From positions 1 to 48,459 of the forward strand of contig CAZSWT010000022.1 of NCBI GenBank assembly GCA_964611035.1: DNA of 48,459 nucleotides. Direction: 5' to 3'. Position 1 is the stretch's first letter; each line of letters begins with the position of its first letter. The translations under genes and the position numbers were made by a program. This DNA comes from B33-G16 sp964611035. Lineage in GTDB: Bacteria > Desulfobacterota > DSM-4660 > Desulfatiglandales > B25-G16. The notes under the pieces were generated by a model. That model had not been told where the DNA came from. It did not search any database and was given only the letters and a program-made list of their open reading frames with translations. This document shows, one piece after another, positions 24,420 through 33,831 of this stretch.

Positions 24420-24830
24420 ATGAATGAATTTGAACCAAAGATAATTGCTTTTTGTTGTCATTATTGTGCCCTTGCAGCAGCGGACGTAGCTGGTAAAATG
24501 GGACTTCAATTCTCACCTAATATAAGGATAATACGAGTGTTGTGCACAGGCAAGATCGAAGTACCTCACCTTCTCAAGGCCTTTGAGTCTGGCGCAGATG
24601 GGGTTGTGGTTATTAGTTGCAAGTTTGGAGAATGCTATTTCAAAGAGGGTAATTTTAGGGCACAAAAGCAGGTGGAGCGGGCACAATCTTTGTTGCAAGA
24701 GGCGGGACTGGAACCGGAACGATTACTGTTTGATTTTGTGCCCGGCCCTGGAGCAAAGAAATTTGTCGATATCCTCAACGGAATGACTGAAAAGGTTCGG
24801 TCTTTAGGCCCAAATCCATCAGTGCATTAA
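24420..24830 (+). CDS. mvhD: MvhD/FlpD-type hydrogenase iron-sulfur subunit
   Basis: This 136-residue protein of the MvhD family links electron donors to HdrA through a [2Fe-2S] cluster. The cysteines are in FCCHYCALAA, VLCTGKIE and SCKFGECYF. The conserved PNIRIIRVLCTGK and FESGADGVVVISC motifs are present. It begins 19 bp after hdrA with its own GAAGGAGA site. In the known Moorella-type complex the equivalent subunit bridges HdrA and the MetFV module, so the same role is inferred here. Confidence 0.9.
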   Translation: MNEFEPKIIAFCCHYCALAAADVAGKMGLQFSPNIRIIRVLCTGKIEVPHLLKAFESGADGVVVISCKFGECYFKEGNFRAQKQVERAQSLLQEAGLEPERLLFDFVPGPGAKKFVDILNGMTEKVRSLGPNPSVH

Positions 24831-24872
24831 CGAATGGCAATTAAATAATAAATATAGAGAGGGAGATGAATC

Positions 24873-25565
24873 ATGATAGTTGGTGAAAGAAAGCCATTTT
24901 CAGAGATACTGTCTATGGTAGAAGATTATTCCAAGATTCTCGTCGTGGGCTGTGGCTCCTGCGTTACTATTTGTATGGCTGGAGGCGAGGAGGAGGTGAA
25001 AATCCTGGCATCGCAATTACGATTGGCATTTAAGAAGAACAAAAAAGATATAGAGGTTGAGGAGGCCATGGCCTTGCGCCAGTGCGATGATGAGTATATG
25101 AATGACCCTGTATTAATTGATAAGGTAAAAAAGGCAGATATTGTGATATCCATGGCGTGTGGTGTTGGTGTCCAACACGCAACAGCCTTTTTTAATCGTA
25201 TTATAACTGACAGACCAATCAAGATAGTGCCCGGCTTGAATACTACTTTTATGGGCGCAAACTTGGATGTGGGAATTTGGGAGGAACGTTGTGTTGGTTG
25301 TGGAGATTGTGTGCTCGAAAAGACAGGTGGCATTTGCCCTATTACACGATGCGCGAAAAGTTTACTGAATGGTCCATGTGGGGGATCTTCTAATGGAAAA
25401 TGCGAGATCAACAAGGAAACTGATTGTGCATGGCATCTCATTATAGAGAGACTTGAAGCGTTGGGAGAACTGGACAGAATAAAGCCGATTGAAATGTATA
25501 AGGACTGGAGACCGAGCCATGATGGTGGTCCAAGAAAGATAGTAAGGGAGGATATGAGAATATGA
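24873..25565 (+). CDS. metV: MetV, C-terminal-domain-type subunit of methylene-tetrahydrofolate reductase
   Basis: The 230-residue product has an N-terminal region with VVGCGSCVTICMAGGEEEV and a C-terminal cysteine-rich part: ERCVGCGDCVLEKTGGICPI, RCAKSLLNGPCGGSSNGKCE and DCAW. This is the MTHFR C-terminal domain found with MetF in acetogens and sulfate reducers, where it carries iron-sulfur or zinc sites and joins MetF to its electron supply. A GGGAG site precedes the ATG. Its stop overlaps the metF start (ATGA), so both subunits should be made in equal amounts. Confidence 0.9.
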   Translation: MIVGERKPFSEILSMVEDYSKILVVGCGSCVTICMAGGEEEVKILASQLRLAFKKNKKDIEVEEAMALRQCDDEYMNDPVLIDKVKKADIVISMACGVGVQHATAFFNRIITDRPIKIVPGLNTTFMGANLDVGIWEERCVGCGDCVLEKTGGICPITRCAKSLLNGPCGGSSNGKCEINKETDCAWHLIIERLEALGELDRIKPIEMYKDWRPSHDGGPRKIVREDMRI

Positions 25566-26485
25566 AGTCTGGAAGTAATCTTGAGCGACTTTTAGAAAAA
25601 GGCGAATTTGTTGTTACCGGCGAGTTAGGGCCTCCAAAAGGTACGGATGTGGAGGTGGTTAAAAAGAAGGCATCCATGCTAAAAGGTAATGTAGATGCAG
25701 TCAATATTACCGATAATCAGACTGCCATTGTGCGAATGTCTTCGATTGCAGCGGCAAAAGTCTTGATAGATGAAGGGCTGGAGCCAAACATGCAGATGGT
25801 AGCCAGGGATCGCAATAGGATTGCTATGATGTCTGATCTTTTTGGTGCAAATGCCCTGGGAATTAGAAACATGCTCTGCCTTTCCGGCGATCACCAGACC
25901 TTTGGGAATCATCCCGAGGCCAAGAATGTCTTTGATATAGACTCCATTCAGATGATCTATATGGTTAAAACCATGAGGGATGAGCATAAGGTAATCTGTG
26001 GGGATGAGATAGAAGGCGATTTCAAGATGTTTATTGGGGCAGCATGTAACCCCTTTGCTGACCCATTTCAGTATAGGGTTCACAGGCTTGCCAAAAAGGT
26101 GGAAGCCGGCGTTGATTTTATTCAAACCCAATGTATCTATGATATGAAGCGATTTAAAGAATTTATGAAGCAGGTTGTAGATATGGGGTTGCATGAAAAA
26201 TGTAAGATCTTAGCTGGGGTAACCCCCCTTAAATCAGTAGGTATGGCCCGATATATGGCTGCCAATGTAAGCGGGATTATTATACCGGAAGAAATGATAG
26301 GCAGACTTAAGGGAGCAGGAAAAGGTAACGTTGCCACTGAAGGAATAAAGATTCTCTGCGAGCAGATGCAGGAACTCAAGGAAACAGAAGGAATTGCCGG
26401 AATTCATCTGATGGCGATTGAATGGGAACATAGGGTGCCTGAGATTATGGAGATGGCAGGGTTCCTTCCAAGACCGAAACCATAA
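25562..26485 (+). CDS. metF: methylenetetrahydrofolate reductase MetF
   Basis: This 307-residue TIM-barrel flavoenzyme reduces methylene-THF to methyl-THF, the last step of the methyl branch before transfer to the corrinoid protein. Family features are the N-terminal VVTGELGPPKGTD with the catalytic glutamate, NITDNQ, LCLSGDHQ, FIGAACNPFADP and FIQTQCIYD. It is coupled to metV by a 4-bp overlap. Together with hdrA and mvhD the gene order suggests an NAD(P)H- or ferredoxin-linked multi-subunit reductase rather than the single-chain enzyme used only for methionine synthesis. Confidence 0.95.
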   Translation: MKSGSNLERLLEKGEFVVTGELGPPKGTDVEVVKKKASMLKGNVDAVNITDNQTAIVRMSSIAAAKVLIDEGLEPNMQMVARDRNRIAMMSDLFGANALGIRNMLCLSGDHQTFGNHPEAKNVFDIDSIQMIYMVKTMRDEHKVICGDEIEGDFKMFIGAACNPFADPFQYRVHRLAKKVEAGVDFIQTQCIYDMKRFKEFMKQVVDMGLHEKCKILAGVTPLKSVGMARYMAANVSGIIIPEEMIGRLKGAGKGNVATEGIKILCEQMQELKETEGIAGIHLMAIEWEHRVPEIMEMAGFLPRPKP

Positions 26486-26646
26486 AAGCCCCTGCCTTTA
26501 TTATTCCGTCTTTTCCTTGTAGCATTAACGGTACTCAAGACCTTTTAACATACTTGAAACCGGCGTTGCTATAAAACTAACTAATTATGATGTTCACGCA
26601 AAAAGTCCTTTTGCTCGCTCATAATGCCCATTTTCTAATTCATGAA

Positions 26647-26821
26647 AGGAGCATGTGTATGTCTTTTTTTGTAATGGCCTATAAATTCACAGTCCCGATG
26701 AAATCGGGATTGCTCCGTACACCCGCCTGCCGGATGGCGGGCAGGTGTGCACCTTTTTGAAACGCCCCTGAACGGGCCTTTGTTTTGGGCATTTGACAAA
26801 AAAAGACATACACATGCTCCT
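26647..26821. repeat. MITE-like element with 26-bp perfect inverted repeats
   Basis: AGGAGCATGTGTATGTCTTT (first 20 of 26 bases, 26647-26672) is exactly complemented at 26796-26821. The 123-bp centre contains nested hairpins (CCCGATgaaATCGGG, CACCCGCCTGCC/GGCGGGCAGGTG, GCCC/GGGC). It has no coding frame. It shares the TGTCTTTTTTTG motif and layout with the element at 33832-34006. It lies in a gap of about 470 bp that otherwise holds nothing recognisable. Confidence 0.75.
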
Positions 26822-26962
26822 CTAACAGTTTGGCAATTTTAACGCTCGGCGTTTTATGAATCTATTTCTAAAAATAGGCAAAATCGCTCGCACAAGGCTT
26901 GTTACGAATTAGTCAATTAGGGATATGAAAATATCAGGGGAATGGGATTTTAGGATCTGTTA

Positions 26963-27133
26963 TTATGAGTTATTTCGAATGGATTCCTTTATTTTTCTTC
27001 TTATGAGCAGGTAGCCTCCAAAAACAAGTAAAAGACCGATAATGAAAATCAGGGCATTATCCTTAAGCATGCCATAAGAAACTGCCACTACGCCAATCAT
27101 ACATATCAAAATTATCGGAGTTTTGTTTGTCAT
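26963..27133 (-). CDS. small membrane protein with two transmembrane segments
   Basis: The 56-residue product (MTNKTPIILICMIGVVAVSY, then a turn GMLKDNA, and a second segment LIFIIGLLLVFGGYLLI) ends in a basic tail RRKIKESIRNNS. It is predicted to form a membrane hairpin with the tail in the cytoplasm. An upstream start at 27160 is possible, but neither start has a good ribosome binding site. The family is not identified. It is on the opposite strand to metF and near the 3' end of the FAH gene. Confidence 0.5.
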   Translation of the reverse strand: MTNKTPIILICMIGVVAVSYGMLKDNALIFIIGLLLVFGGYLLIRRKIKESIRNNS

Positions 27134-27227
27134 TATATATTCGATAATGCGAAATGTCATACAGGGTTTATGATAAATTATATGATCGAAACCAGATAGG
27201 CAAAAGATGTGAAACCAAGTTTCCTTT

Positions 27228-28046
27228 CTACATTGTGTGGCAGATATTCACCAGTCGACCTATCTTTTCTATCTCTACAACAACCTCATCCCCATCCTTC
27301 ATATATATAGAAGGTTCACGAAAGGTACCGACTCCATGGGGAGTACCGGTGAGAATAATATCACCGGGTGTCAAAGTAAAATTGTGTGATAGAAAGCTGA
27401 TAAGCTCAGGGAGTTTAAATATCATCATGCTTGTTGTGCTATCCTGCATGATCTTACCATTAAGCCAGCACTGTATTCCAAGCGAGTGAGGATCAGGTAT
27501 ATCATCGGTGGTAGTAATCCATGGGCCGAGAGGACAAAAAGTATCAAGAGATTTCCCCCTCACCCATTGCCCATCACCAAATTGTAGGTCTCTGGCACTC
27601 ACGTCATTGGCGCAGGTGTATCCAAAAATTGCTTCCATGGCCTCGGTTTCTGAACACTTATGTACTCTCTTTCCAATAATAACAGCCAGCTCTGCTTCAA
27701 AATCTACCTTTTTAGTGAGATTCACATCCCAGGTGATCAAATCGTTATTACCGATTAGACTGTTCGGAAATTTTGCAAAGATCAAGGGGAATTTTGGAAC
27801 CTCTCCTTTGCTTTCTTGAATATGATCTATATAGTTTAGTCCAATGGCAACTATTTTAGATGGACTGCTCACGGGTGGAGCAAGGTTAATAGTATCCAGG
27901 GCTATAGCCTTTCCAGAAGGCTTACATTCGGGTTTTGTTCTGATGAAATCGATCATGTCACCTTTGAAATCACAAGGTATAAGACTTGTAGCATTTATTA
28001 TGCCTAACCGAATACGTTCTTTATCGTAGAACTGCGCTATTTTCAT
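27228..28046 (-). CDS. fumarylacetoacetate hydrolase (FAH) family protein
   Basis: The 272-residue product has a short N-terminal domain (to about residue 60) and the FAH catalytic domain. Visible features are IVAIGLNYIDHIQES, the metal-binding acids in VDFEAELAVIIGK and ANDVSARDLQ, and TGTPHGVG. Members hydrolyse or decarboxylate 2-oxo acids such as acylpyruvates. The exact substrate is unknown. It is divergent from the broken SDR gene at 28262, with about 215 bp between them, and the two may once have formed one catabolic unit. Confidence 0.9.
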   Translation of the reverse strand: MKIAQFYDKERIRLGIINATSLIPCDFKGDMIDFIRTKPECKPSGKAIALDTINLAPPVSSPSKIVAIGLNYIDHIQESKGEVPKFPLIFAKFPNSLIGNNDLITWDVNLTKKVDFEAELAVIIGKRVHKCSETEAMEAIFGYTCANDVSARDLQFGDGQWVRGKSLDTFCPLGPWITTTDDIPDPHSLGIQCWLNGKIMQDSTTSMMIFKLPELISFLSHNFTLTPGDIILTGTPHGVGTFREPSIYMKDGDEVVVEIEKIGRLVNICHTM

Positions 28047-28261
28047 AAAGGCCTCACATGCTTGTTGGTTAATTATTGCTCATAGAGAGCATCTATAACA
28101 ATATAGTTGTTGAAAGAAATATAGTGGAAATGTTTTTTCAAGTCAATCGGGAGTGATAAACTTTTGCTTGCATGAAGGGCGTTTTTTTTGGTTATTAATA
28201 TGTGAATGAGGGAAGAGTTTTGTTAAAGTAATATTTTTTTTAAAAAGATAAGGAGAACAAA

Positions 28262-29026
28262 ATGGTAGACAAGAACATTGACCTGTCAGGGAAGGTGGCA
28301 TTGGTGACCGGAGGTAGCAGAGGCCTTGGTAAAGATATTGCTCTAAAAATGGCCAAAAGGGGTGTGGAGGTTGTCATTTGTGGGAGAAAAAAGGAAAATC
28401 TAGATACGACTGTAGAGGAATTCCACACACATGGGCTTGATCTGATGGCCGAATGTGCCAACATAGGTAAATCAGACCAGGTAAAGGCACTCATACAGGC
28501 TATAGAGGAGAAGTTTGGACGGCTGGATATCCTTATAAATAATGTGGGTATGAATATCTTAACCCCTTCTGTGGTAGAGGCTGATGAGGGATTATGGGAT
28601 AAGATTCTTGAGTCAAATTTAAAGGGCACTTTTCTTGTCAGTAGCCATGCAGTTACGCTCATGAAAGGCTCAGGAGGCGGAAAGATAGTTAATATATCTT
28701 CCATTGCAGCCCGGAAGGCAAGCAGGGGCATGGGGATATATTGTGTGGCCAAGGCTGGAGTTGAGATGTTGACCAGGGTTTTGGCAGTTGAGCTGGCTTA
28801 AGAACATATAAATGTAAATGCAGTTGCTCCAGGCATGGTAAGAACCAGGTTCAGTCAACCTTTCTGGAGTGACGAAAGTTTATTAAAGGATGTTGTACGA
28901 ACAATTCCTATGGGTAGAATTGCTGAAACAGGTGATGTGGTAGGTGCTGTTATGTTTCTTGCCTCAGACCTTTCTGATTTTATCACAGGGGAGGTTATTA
29001 CCGTGGATGGGGGATCAATGGCTTAA
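28262..29026 (+). pseudogene. short-chain dehydrogenase/reductase with an in-frame TAA
   Basis: The frame encodes a complete classical SDR of 254 residues: TGGSRGLG cofactor loop, NNVGMN, catalytic S in NISSIAARK, Y-x3-K in YCVAKAG, then NVNAVAPGMVRTRF and the C-terminal DFITGEVITVDGGS. It is broken by TAA at 28799-28801, between VELA and EHINVNA, where relatives have a normal codon. Homology continues in the same frame without a shift. A single base change or a sequencing error explains it. If real, the product lacks its last 75 residues and is inactive. Confidence 0.85.
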
Positions 29027-29075
29027 TTTTATATGTGAAATGGGCCTTGCCCATTGATTGAATAATCTGTAGGTC

Positions 29076-29237
29076 TTACACTTCGTGCCCCAGCAATGCA
29101 TACCGTAAAAACTTCTTTTCAGCAGTTTTATAATCTTTCTTAGAGTAATACCTCAGATTTTCTGGAATTTGAAATATTCCCTTATACTTCTTGACGAGTA
29201 GCTGTATACCGGTGCTTTCTTTTACATCTTTTTTCAT
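29076..29237 (-). CDS. small conserved protein, 53 aa
   Basis: The minus-strand frame begins MKKDVKESTGIQLLVKKYKG and continues IFQIPENLRYYSKKDYKTAE, then KKFLRYALLGHEV. It is basic and helical, and I recall very similar proteins of 50-55 residues in Desulfobacterales genomes, without known function. It starts 39 bp after the stop of another small frame on the same strand. No good ribosome binding site is visible, so translation may be coupled. Confidence 0.55.
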   Translation of the reverse strand: MKKDVKESTGIQLLVKKYKGIFQIPENLRYYSKKDYKTAEKKFLRYALLGHEV

Positions 29238-29276
29238 GGTTATCTACAATGCATTGGTTGGTAGGTAAAGTCCAGC

Positions 29277-29441
29277 TTACCTGAGTATGGTTTCTTTCCC
29301 TAAAAAGCGCCGAAATATAGAACGCTCATAAATTCGGCACAGAAATACAGCTGTGCCTTTTCCAATTCCTATATCCCGCAGACGGCAATAGATATGCAAA
29401 GGATTCATGTAATGCTTAATACCTGCTCCCATAATGAGCAT
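29277..29441 (-). CDS. small conserved protein, 54 aa
   Basis: The frame reads MLIMGAGIKHYMNPLHIYCR, then LRDIGIGKGTAVFLCRIYER and SIFRRFLGKETILR. The motif NPLHxYCRLRDxGxxKGxAxFLCRxYE is one that I associate with short proteins of sulfate reducers. AAGGAG precedes the first ATG by only three bases; the ATG nine bases downstream (at 29432) is an alternative start. It is likely co-transcribed with the 53-aa gene. Function unknown. Confidence 0.55.
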   Translation of the reverse strand: MLIMGAGIKHYMNPLHIYCRLRDIGIGKGTAVFLCRIYERSIFRRFLGKETILR

Positions 29442-29973
29442 ACACTCCTTATTGGTTTAAGTTACAAGAGACGTAGACTTTACGTAGACAATTATGGCCA
29501 TCTAATGTAGTGCTTTCCAAGATGCTGTTATTATTGCAGGTGTAAATCCTTTCTTTCCATGTTGTATGAAGATACCCTGCGAAAAAGATGCACACACATC
29601 CCAGAACCCTTTTAAGTGCCACCTCAAACTCCCTTTATAAAGATATAACCTTTGGAGGCCTTGGGCCATCACGTGGTCTATTATTTAGGTGTTGAAGTTG
29701 GGTGGCACTTAATAAGCACTTATGTTTACTATTATGCTAAAATCATGCCACATTAATAGATTAAAAAAATTGTATTAGATTTCATATAGTTAGCTGAACA
29801 TCGACGGAAAGCATTTATAAAATTGGTAAATAATTACCAGTTTATAGGTAAATTAATTCCACTTTTTGGTGAATTTTTCACATTTTTAAAGGTGGGAGCA
29901 GGAATAAAAAGAAAAAATGATATGCGCTTATAGAAAAAGGGGGAAATCAAAAGCCTGCAACTGTCTCTAAAAA
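29442..29973. other. 532-bp gap with a short inverted-repeat element
   Basis: AAGTGCCACC (29614-29623) is complemented by GGTGGCACTT (29701-29710) around about 77 bp, a possible tiny mobile repeat. The rest is A/T-rich and shows no gene. Confidence 0.4.
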
Positions 29974-32900
29974 CTATTCGCTAATCCTGAGCACCACTTC
30001 TTCTTTCTGTAATTGTATGATTTTATCGATTTCATCGCGCAGAGCTGGATAATTCCCAACTGGAATGCGTTCACAAAAGCTTGAAAACGATTGCCTCATC
30101 GTTACACTCCCCATTTTTGTAACAAAGCTGCGTCTGAGTGAAAGACAATTAGTCCTAACCTCTTTAGAATCGGGGGTATGCTTTAACTCGATTCCTTCGG
30201 GGAAGATGAAGTCTATCTCAAGATACTGAGTGCTCGGCACACCAAGCACAAGCGGGTGGTTTCGTTTTGCAAGGGAGAAGAGATTTTTTGGGTGCCAATC
30301 TTTTGGTATTTTAAACCGCAGTTCGTTCCCTTCACGACGAACAAATGTTGGCGCATCAAAACTAATTTTAATCTTTGCAGGACGCGTAACAGCAACTACC
30401 TCGATTATTTGATAATTGATCATTGTTGCCCCGGGTATAAAGTTGCTAAGGATGCGTTGCAGGAATTGAGTGAAATTCTCTTTATTTCGAGCGATCCTGC
30501 GAATTACCGCTCCGTCACGGCCCTCGGCGGTAATTATAACTTCAGCATTACAGTTCCCGTTTTTCGCAATATTCATCACAATCTGCTTTTTCAAATAATC
30601 TATTTCTGCCGCCTGAAAGGGAACCTGCTTCCACGCATACCCACCTTTTAAATCCAAGACGAATGCCCACGTACCCTGATCATCCTGCCGTAAATGATCG
30701 ACATCCAGTGCATCGACTGTAGGATCGAAAAATCGCCCCTTTTCAAGGCCCGGCTGGGGTGGGATATATACAATGACGTGATTAAATTGCTGCATCGGCA
30801 CTTTCCGTATTATTTGACCAAAATGGCGAGAGCGTATTAATGCGAATTGGGCCTCGATTCCTCCGAGTCGTGCGAGTGTGATAAACAATACTGCCTTGTC
30901 TTTACAATCTCCATATCGGCGTGCGAGTACAACGGGTGCAGCATGGGGCTTCACTCCTGTAATAATATGTTCATAGTCTTTCTGGTAGCGAATTTCGGTC
31001 ATTAGGTATGCTTGTATGCGCTGCAGTTTTTCAACTGATGTATCAGCACCTTTAAAAAGTGTGTTTGCCAATTGAACGATTTCTGGACTCTCACGGAAAA
31101 CGTTTTGCAAAAGGGCCTCTTCCCACTTATGAAAGAGACCCCAGGTTGGAACTGTACTGATTTTTACTACCCATGCGATGTCGCTGATATGCGGAGATCT
31201 GCTTTCAGGTATAAGTACCGGAGCTTCGGAAGTACTCCATGCAATGCGGGTAAAATTTCCCTTTTTATGTGTCTGCCTTTTGATATCTCCCCTTGTAAAT
31301 TCTAATATTTTTGTATCTTCAGGTGTCCATAGAACAAATCTGGAATTGAATATTTGAGTCTTATATTGTTGAAACCACCAGGTATTTGCGTAATATTGCA
31401 CAAGGTATTTGTTCGGAGGGGCGTCATGGCGAAATTGAACAACCACTGTTGAACCGATTCTTATTTTTCTAAACCGGATTGTCTGTCTCCGTATAGAAGA
31501 GGCCTCAACTCTTTTACCCTCTGGGTCAACCGAATAGGCTTGCAATATTCGGGAGCGACCACTTTTGGGAAGGGTATATTTGGTCATTTGATCACGCCCG
31601 GACTTGTTTAAGATATGAGTGACGGCGGTAATTACATTAACACTGCTTCCATCTCTTTTTAGTTCAGTTACCATGTCATCAAGCAATAGTGCTGTGTCTG
31701 CGCCGCTGTGAAACTGGATATTACTACGGGAGGCCACTGCCTTTGTAATAGTCTCCTGATCTGGGACATCACTTGCCCAGGGGCCTGAAACCGGAGGCGC
31801 GATAAAATCCAGACGGTTTGCCAAACGTTCATTGTCCGGATCCCGATCAAGGGCTTTTTGCCAGAAGCGTATGGCCTTGTCTCGGTCTCCATATAGGTAA
31901 GCCTGCTCGGCATATAGATGGTATCCGTCAGGTGCAGTAGGTGCCATTTCGATGAGTGTGAGAAATGCCTTTTCAGCTCCATGGCGATCATTAGATTGAC
32001 GTCGAATCTCTCCCAGCCGCCACCATGAAGATCTGAGCTGAGGCCATGCATTGGTGAGTTGTTTTGCATAATGCTCAGCTACCGTGTAATTCTGTTTACT
32101 GCGAGAGATTCTAAACATTGACTGCAATATCAAACGGTCATTGGGGAGATGAGAAAGCAGTTGGCGATAAATGGCTTCTGCAGGTTTCTGATAGCCAAGC
32201 CCTTCAAGCGCATTGGCCAACTGCAATTGCACAGCAGGCCAATCCGGCCAGCGGTTTGCCATTACCTTTAAGGCATTCAGAGCATTCTCTTTCCATTTAT
32301 CCTGTTTATAAATGCTTACAAGACTTTTCCAGGCGGTTGAGCGATTCGGGTGAGTTGTAGTTGTATTAAAGACCAGTTTTCGTGCTTTTTGGGTAAGATT
32401 ATTCTGATGCCAGAAACGTGCCTGTTTGTTAGTGATCTGAATGAGCTGGTCTCCAGCCTCTTGAACAAGTTCTCCTATCAAGTCAGCGGTGCGGCCCCGC
32501 TCGGCATTATCCCACAATGCTAAGGATAACAGAAAACGTCCTGGAAGGCTTTTGGGAAATGTGTTGGTAAAAGTTTCGGCCAACTTCACTGCCGAAATTT
32601 TCAGGCCCAATAATCTCGCAGACCTGATCAATAAAAATTGTCTGCGAATTTCATTTTGAATTTTGGAGGTAAATCGAGCCGGTAAAATATCAGGTGTCAA
32701 TGGCCTTAACATTTTTAATGTATCGGTTGGACATGGTGTGTCAGCAGGAAGGGATTTCAAGCTGTGTGGGTCAACAGGCATTCCCCCCGGGCTGGTTATG
32801 CGTGCACGTAGTTGCCATTTACCTTTATCCTGAGCACTTTTAATGAGGATACGGTTTGCCCCGGAGCGAAGCATAACAGGAATGGCAATGCCGTCAAATG

Positions 32901-33762
32901 TCCACTGGCTAATATGACGGTTTTCAAAAATAAGGATGTTGTTTACCCAAACCTTTATGGCATCGGTTGAAGACAGGCGAAGCTCGTATAGGCCTTCTTT
33001 TGTTGTGCGTATGACCGATGCCAGATAAGCAACAGCCCAGACATTTGGATGCAGGAGCTCTTTTAAATTTATTGAGTTGGTTGAGAGAGCTGTTGGATAC
33101 TGTGTCCGCCAGCCGATCTCGACCAGTTGCCCTTTATAGGTTTTATCCATATCAATTTCTTGTTCCGGTGGATAGGAGATATCAAAGCCTTTGTTTTGAT
33201 CGTTATCCCATGTCCCGATCAACGAGAGAGGGATATTCCAACCGATCGTCGCAGTTGTTTTTTCCATGCGTTTCACCTCACCGCGCACGAACAGGGAAAT
33301 TCCCAAAAGATATGTTGCCAGGGCCTTTACCTCTTGATCAGGATGGTGTTGCAAGGCCTCGCAGAGTTGCTCCATTCTCATCCGTTCTTTGAGGGTCAAG
33401 GACATTTTAGAAAGCAAGTGAAGATGTAAGAGCGGCGTATCATTGTCTGGATCAAGCAGGGAAGAAAAAAGGTGTGTAAATCGATCTGAACGTCGATCTT
33501 CCAGATATGCAAGGTTGGCTGCGATTTCATGGTAGAGAGCTGTATCTGGACCGGCTTTCCGGGCTGCTTCAACAGCGGTTCGCATGCTGGCTACATCAGG
33601 GGCAGTATAATATGCCTCCGCTGCTTTTATAAGTGTATCAGATTCCCTGGCAGGAGCAGTTGTGGGTACAATAGGTGGTGGACCTAAAAATTGTGGTGTA
33701 GTGCAACTGATAAGCGATATGAGCAGAATAATTACAATAAGAAGGTATTTCTTTTCGGTCAT
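29974..33762 (-). CDS. large lipoprotein with TPR, DUF3857 and transglutaminase-like domains
   Basis: This protein of about 1262 residues is exported as a lipoprotein (lipobox LISLISC near residue 20). Order: helical N-terminal repeats (30-180), a beta region resembling a PA14-type module (TTKEGLYELRLSSTDAIKVW, about 250-330), TPR-like repeats (about 370-660, for example YHLYAEQAYLYGDRDKAIRF), DUF3857 (about 680-860), then a transglutaminase-like core with C-H-D-type motif ARRYGDCKDKAVLF and a DUF3858-like end. It is probably periplasmic or on the outer membrane; such proteins are of uncertain function. The ATG at 33762 after AAAAGG is preferred over one seven codons earlier. Confidence 0.85.
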   Translation of the reverse strand: MTEKKYLLIVIILLISLISCTTPQFLGPPPIVPTTAPARESDTLIKAAEAYYTAPDVASMRTAVEAARKAGPDTALYHEIAANLAYLEDRRSDRFTHLFSSLLDPDNDTPLLHLHLLSKMSLTLKERMRMEQLCEALQHHPDQEVKALATYLLGISLFVRGEVKRMEKTTATIGWNIPLSLIGTWDNDQNKGFDISYPPEQEIDMDKTYKGQLVEIGWRTQYPTALSTNSINLKELLHPNVWAVAYLASVIRTTKEGLYELRLSSTDAIKVWVNNILIFENRHISQWTFDGIAIPVMLRSGANRILIKSAQDKGKWQLRARITSPGGMPVDPHSLKSLPADTPCPTDTLKMLRPLTPDILPARFTSKIQNEIRRQFLLIRSARLLGLKISAVKLAETFTNTFPKSLPGRFLLSLALWDNAERGRTADLIGELVQEAGDQLIQITNKQARFWHQNNLTQKARKLVFNTTTTHPNRSTAWKSLVSIYKQDKWKENALNALKVMANRWPDWPAVQLQLANALEGLGYQKPAEAIYRQLLSHLPNDRLILQSMFRISRSKQNYTVAEHYAKQLTNAWPQLRSSWWRLGEIRRQSNDRHGAEKAFLTLIEMAPTAPDGYHLYAEQAYLYGDRDKAIRFWQKALDRDPDNERLANRLDFIAPPVSGPWASDVPDQETITKAVASRSNIQFHSGADTALLLDDMVTELKRDGSSVNVITAVTHILNKSGRDQMTKYTLPKSGRSRILQAYSVDPEGKRVEASSIRRQTIRFRKIRIGSTVVVQFRHDAPPNKYLVQYYANTWWFQQYKTQIFNSRFVLWTPEDTKILEFTRGDIKRQTHKKGNFTRIAWSTSEAPVLIPESRSPHISDIAWVVKISTVPTWGLFHKWEEALLQNVFRESPEIVQLANTLFKGADTSVEKLQRIQAYLMTEIRYQKDYEHIITGVKPHAAPVVLARRYGDCKDKAVLFITLARLGGIEAQFALIRSRHFGQIIRKVPMQQFNHVIVYIPPQPGLEKGRFFDPTVDALDVDHLRQDDQGTWAFVLDLKGGYAWKQVPFQAAEIDYLKKQIVMNIAKNGNCNAEVIITAEGRDGAVIRRIARNKENFTQFLQRILSNFIPGATMINYQIIEVVAVTRPAKIKISFDAPTFVRREGNELRFKIPKDWHPKNLFSLAKRNHPLVLGVPSTQYLEIDFIFPEGIELKHTPDSKEVRTNCLSLRRSFVTKMGSVTMRQSFSSFCERIPVGNYPALRDEIDKIIQLQKEEVVLRISE

Positions 33763-33831
33763 GACCTTTTCTTTTCTATGCATTATTGGTAATTGCTCAA
33801 AATCCTGTGGAAATTTATTGCTTTGTTAGGA

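Noticed and set aside
28799..28801. Recoding (selenocysteine or pyrrolysine) in the SDR gene
   Set aside because: The codon is TAA, whereas those amino acids use TGA and TAG.
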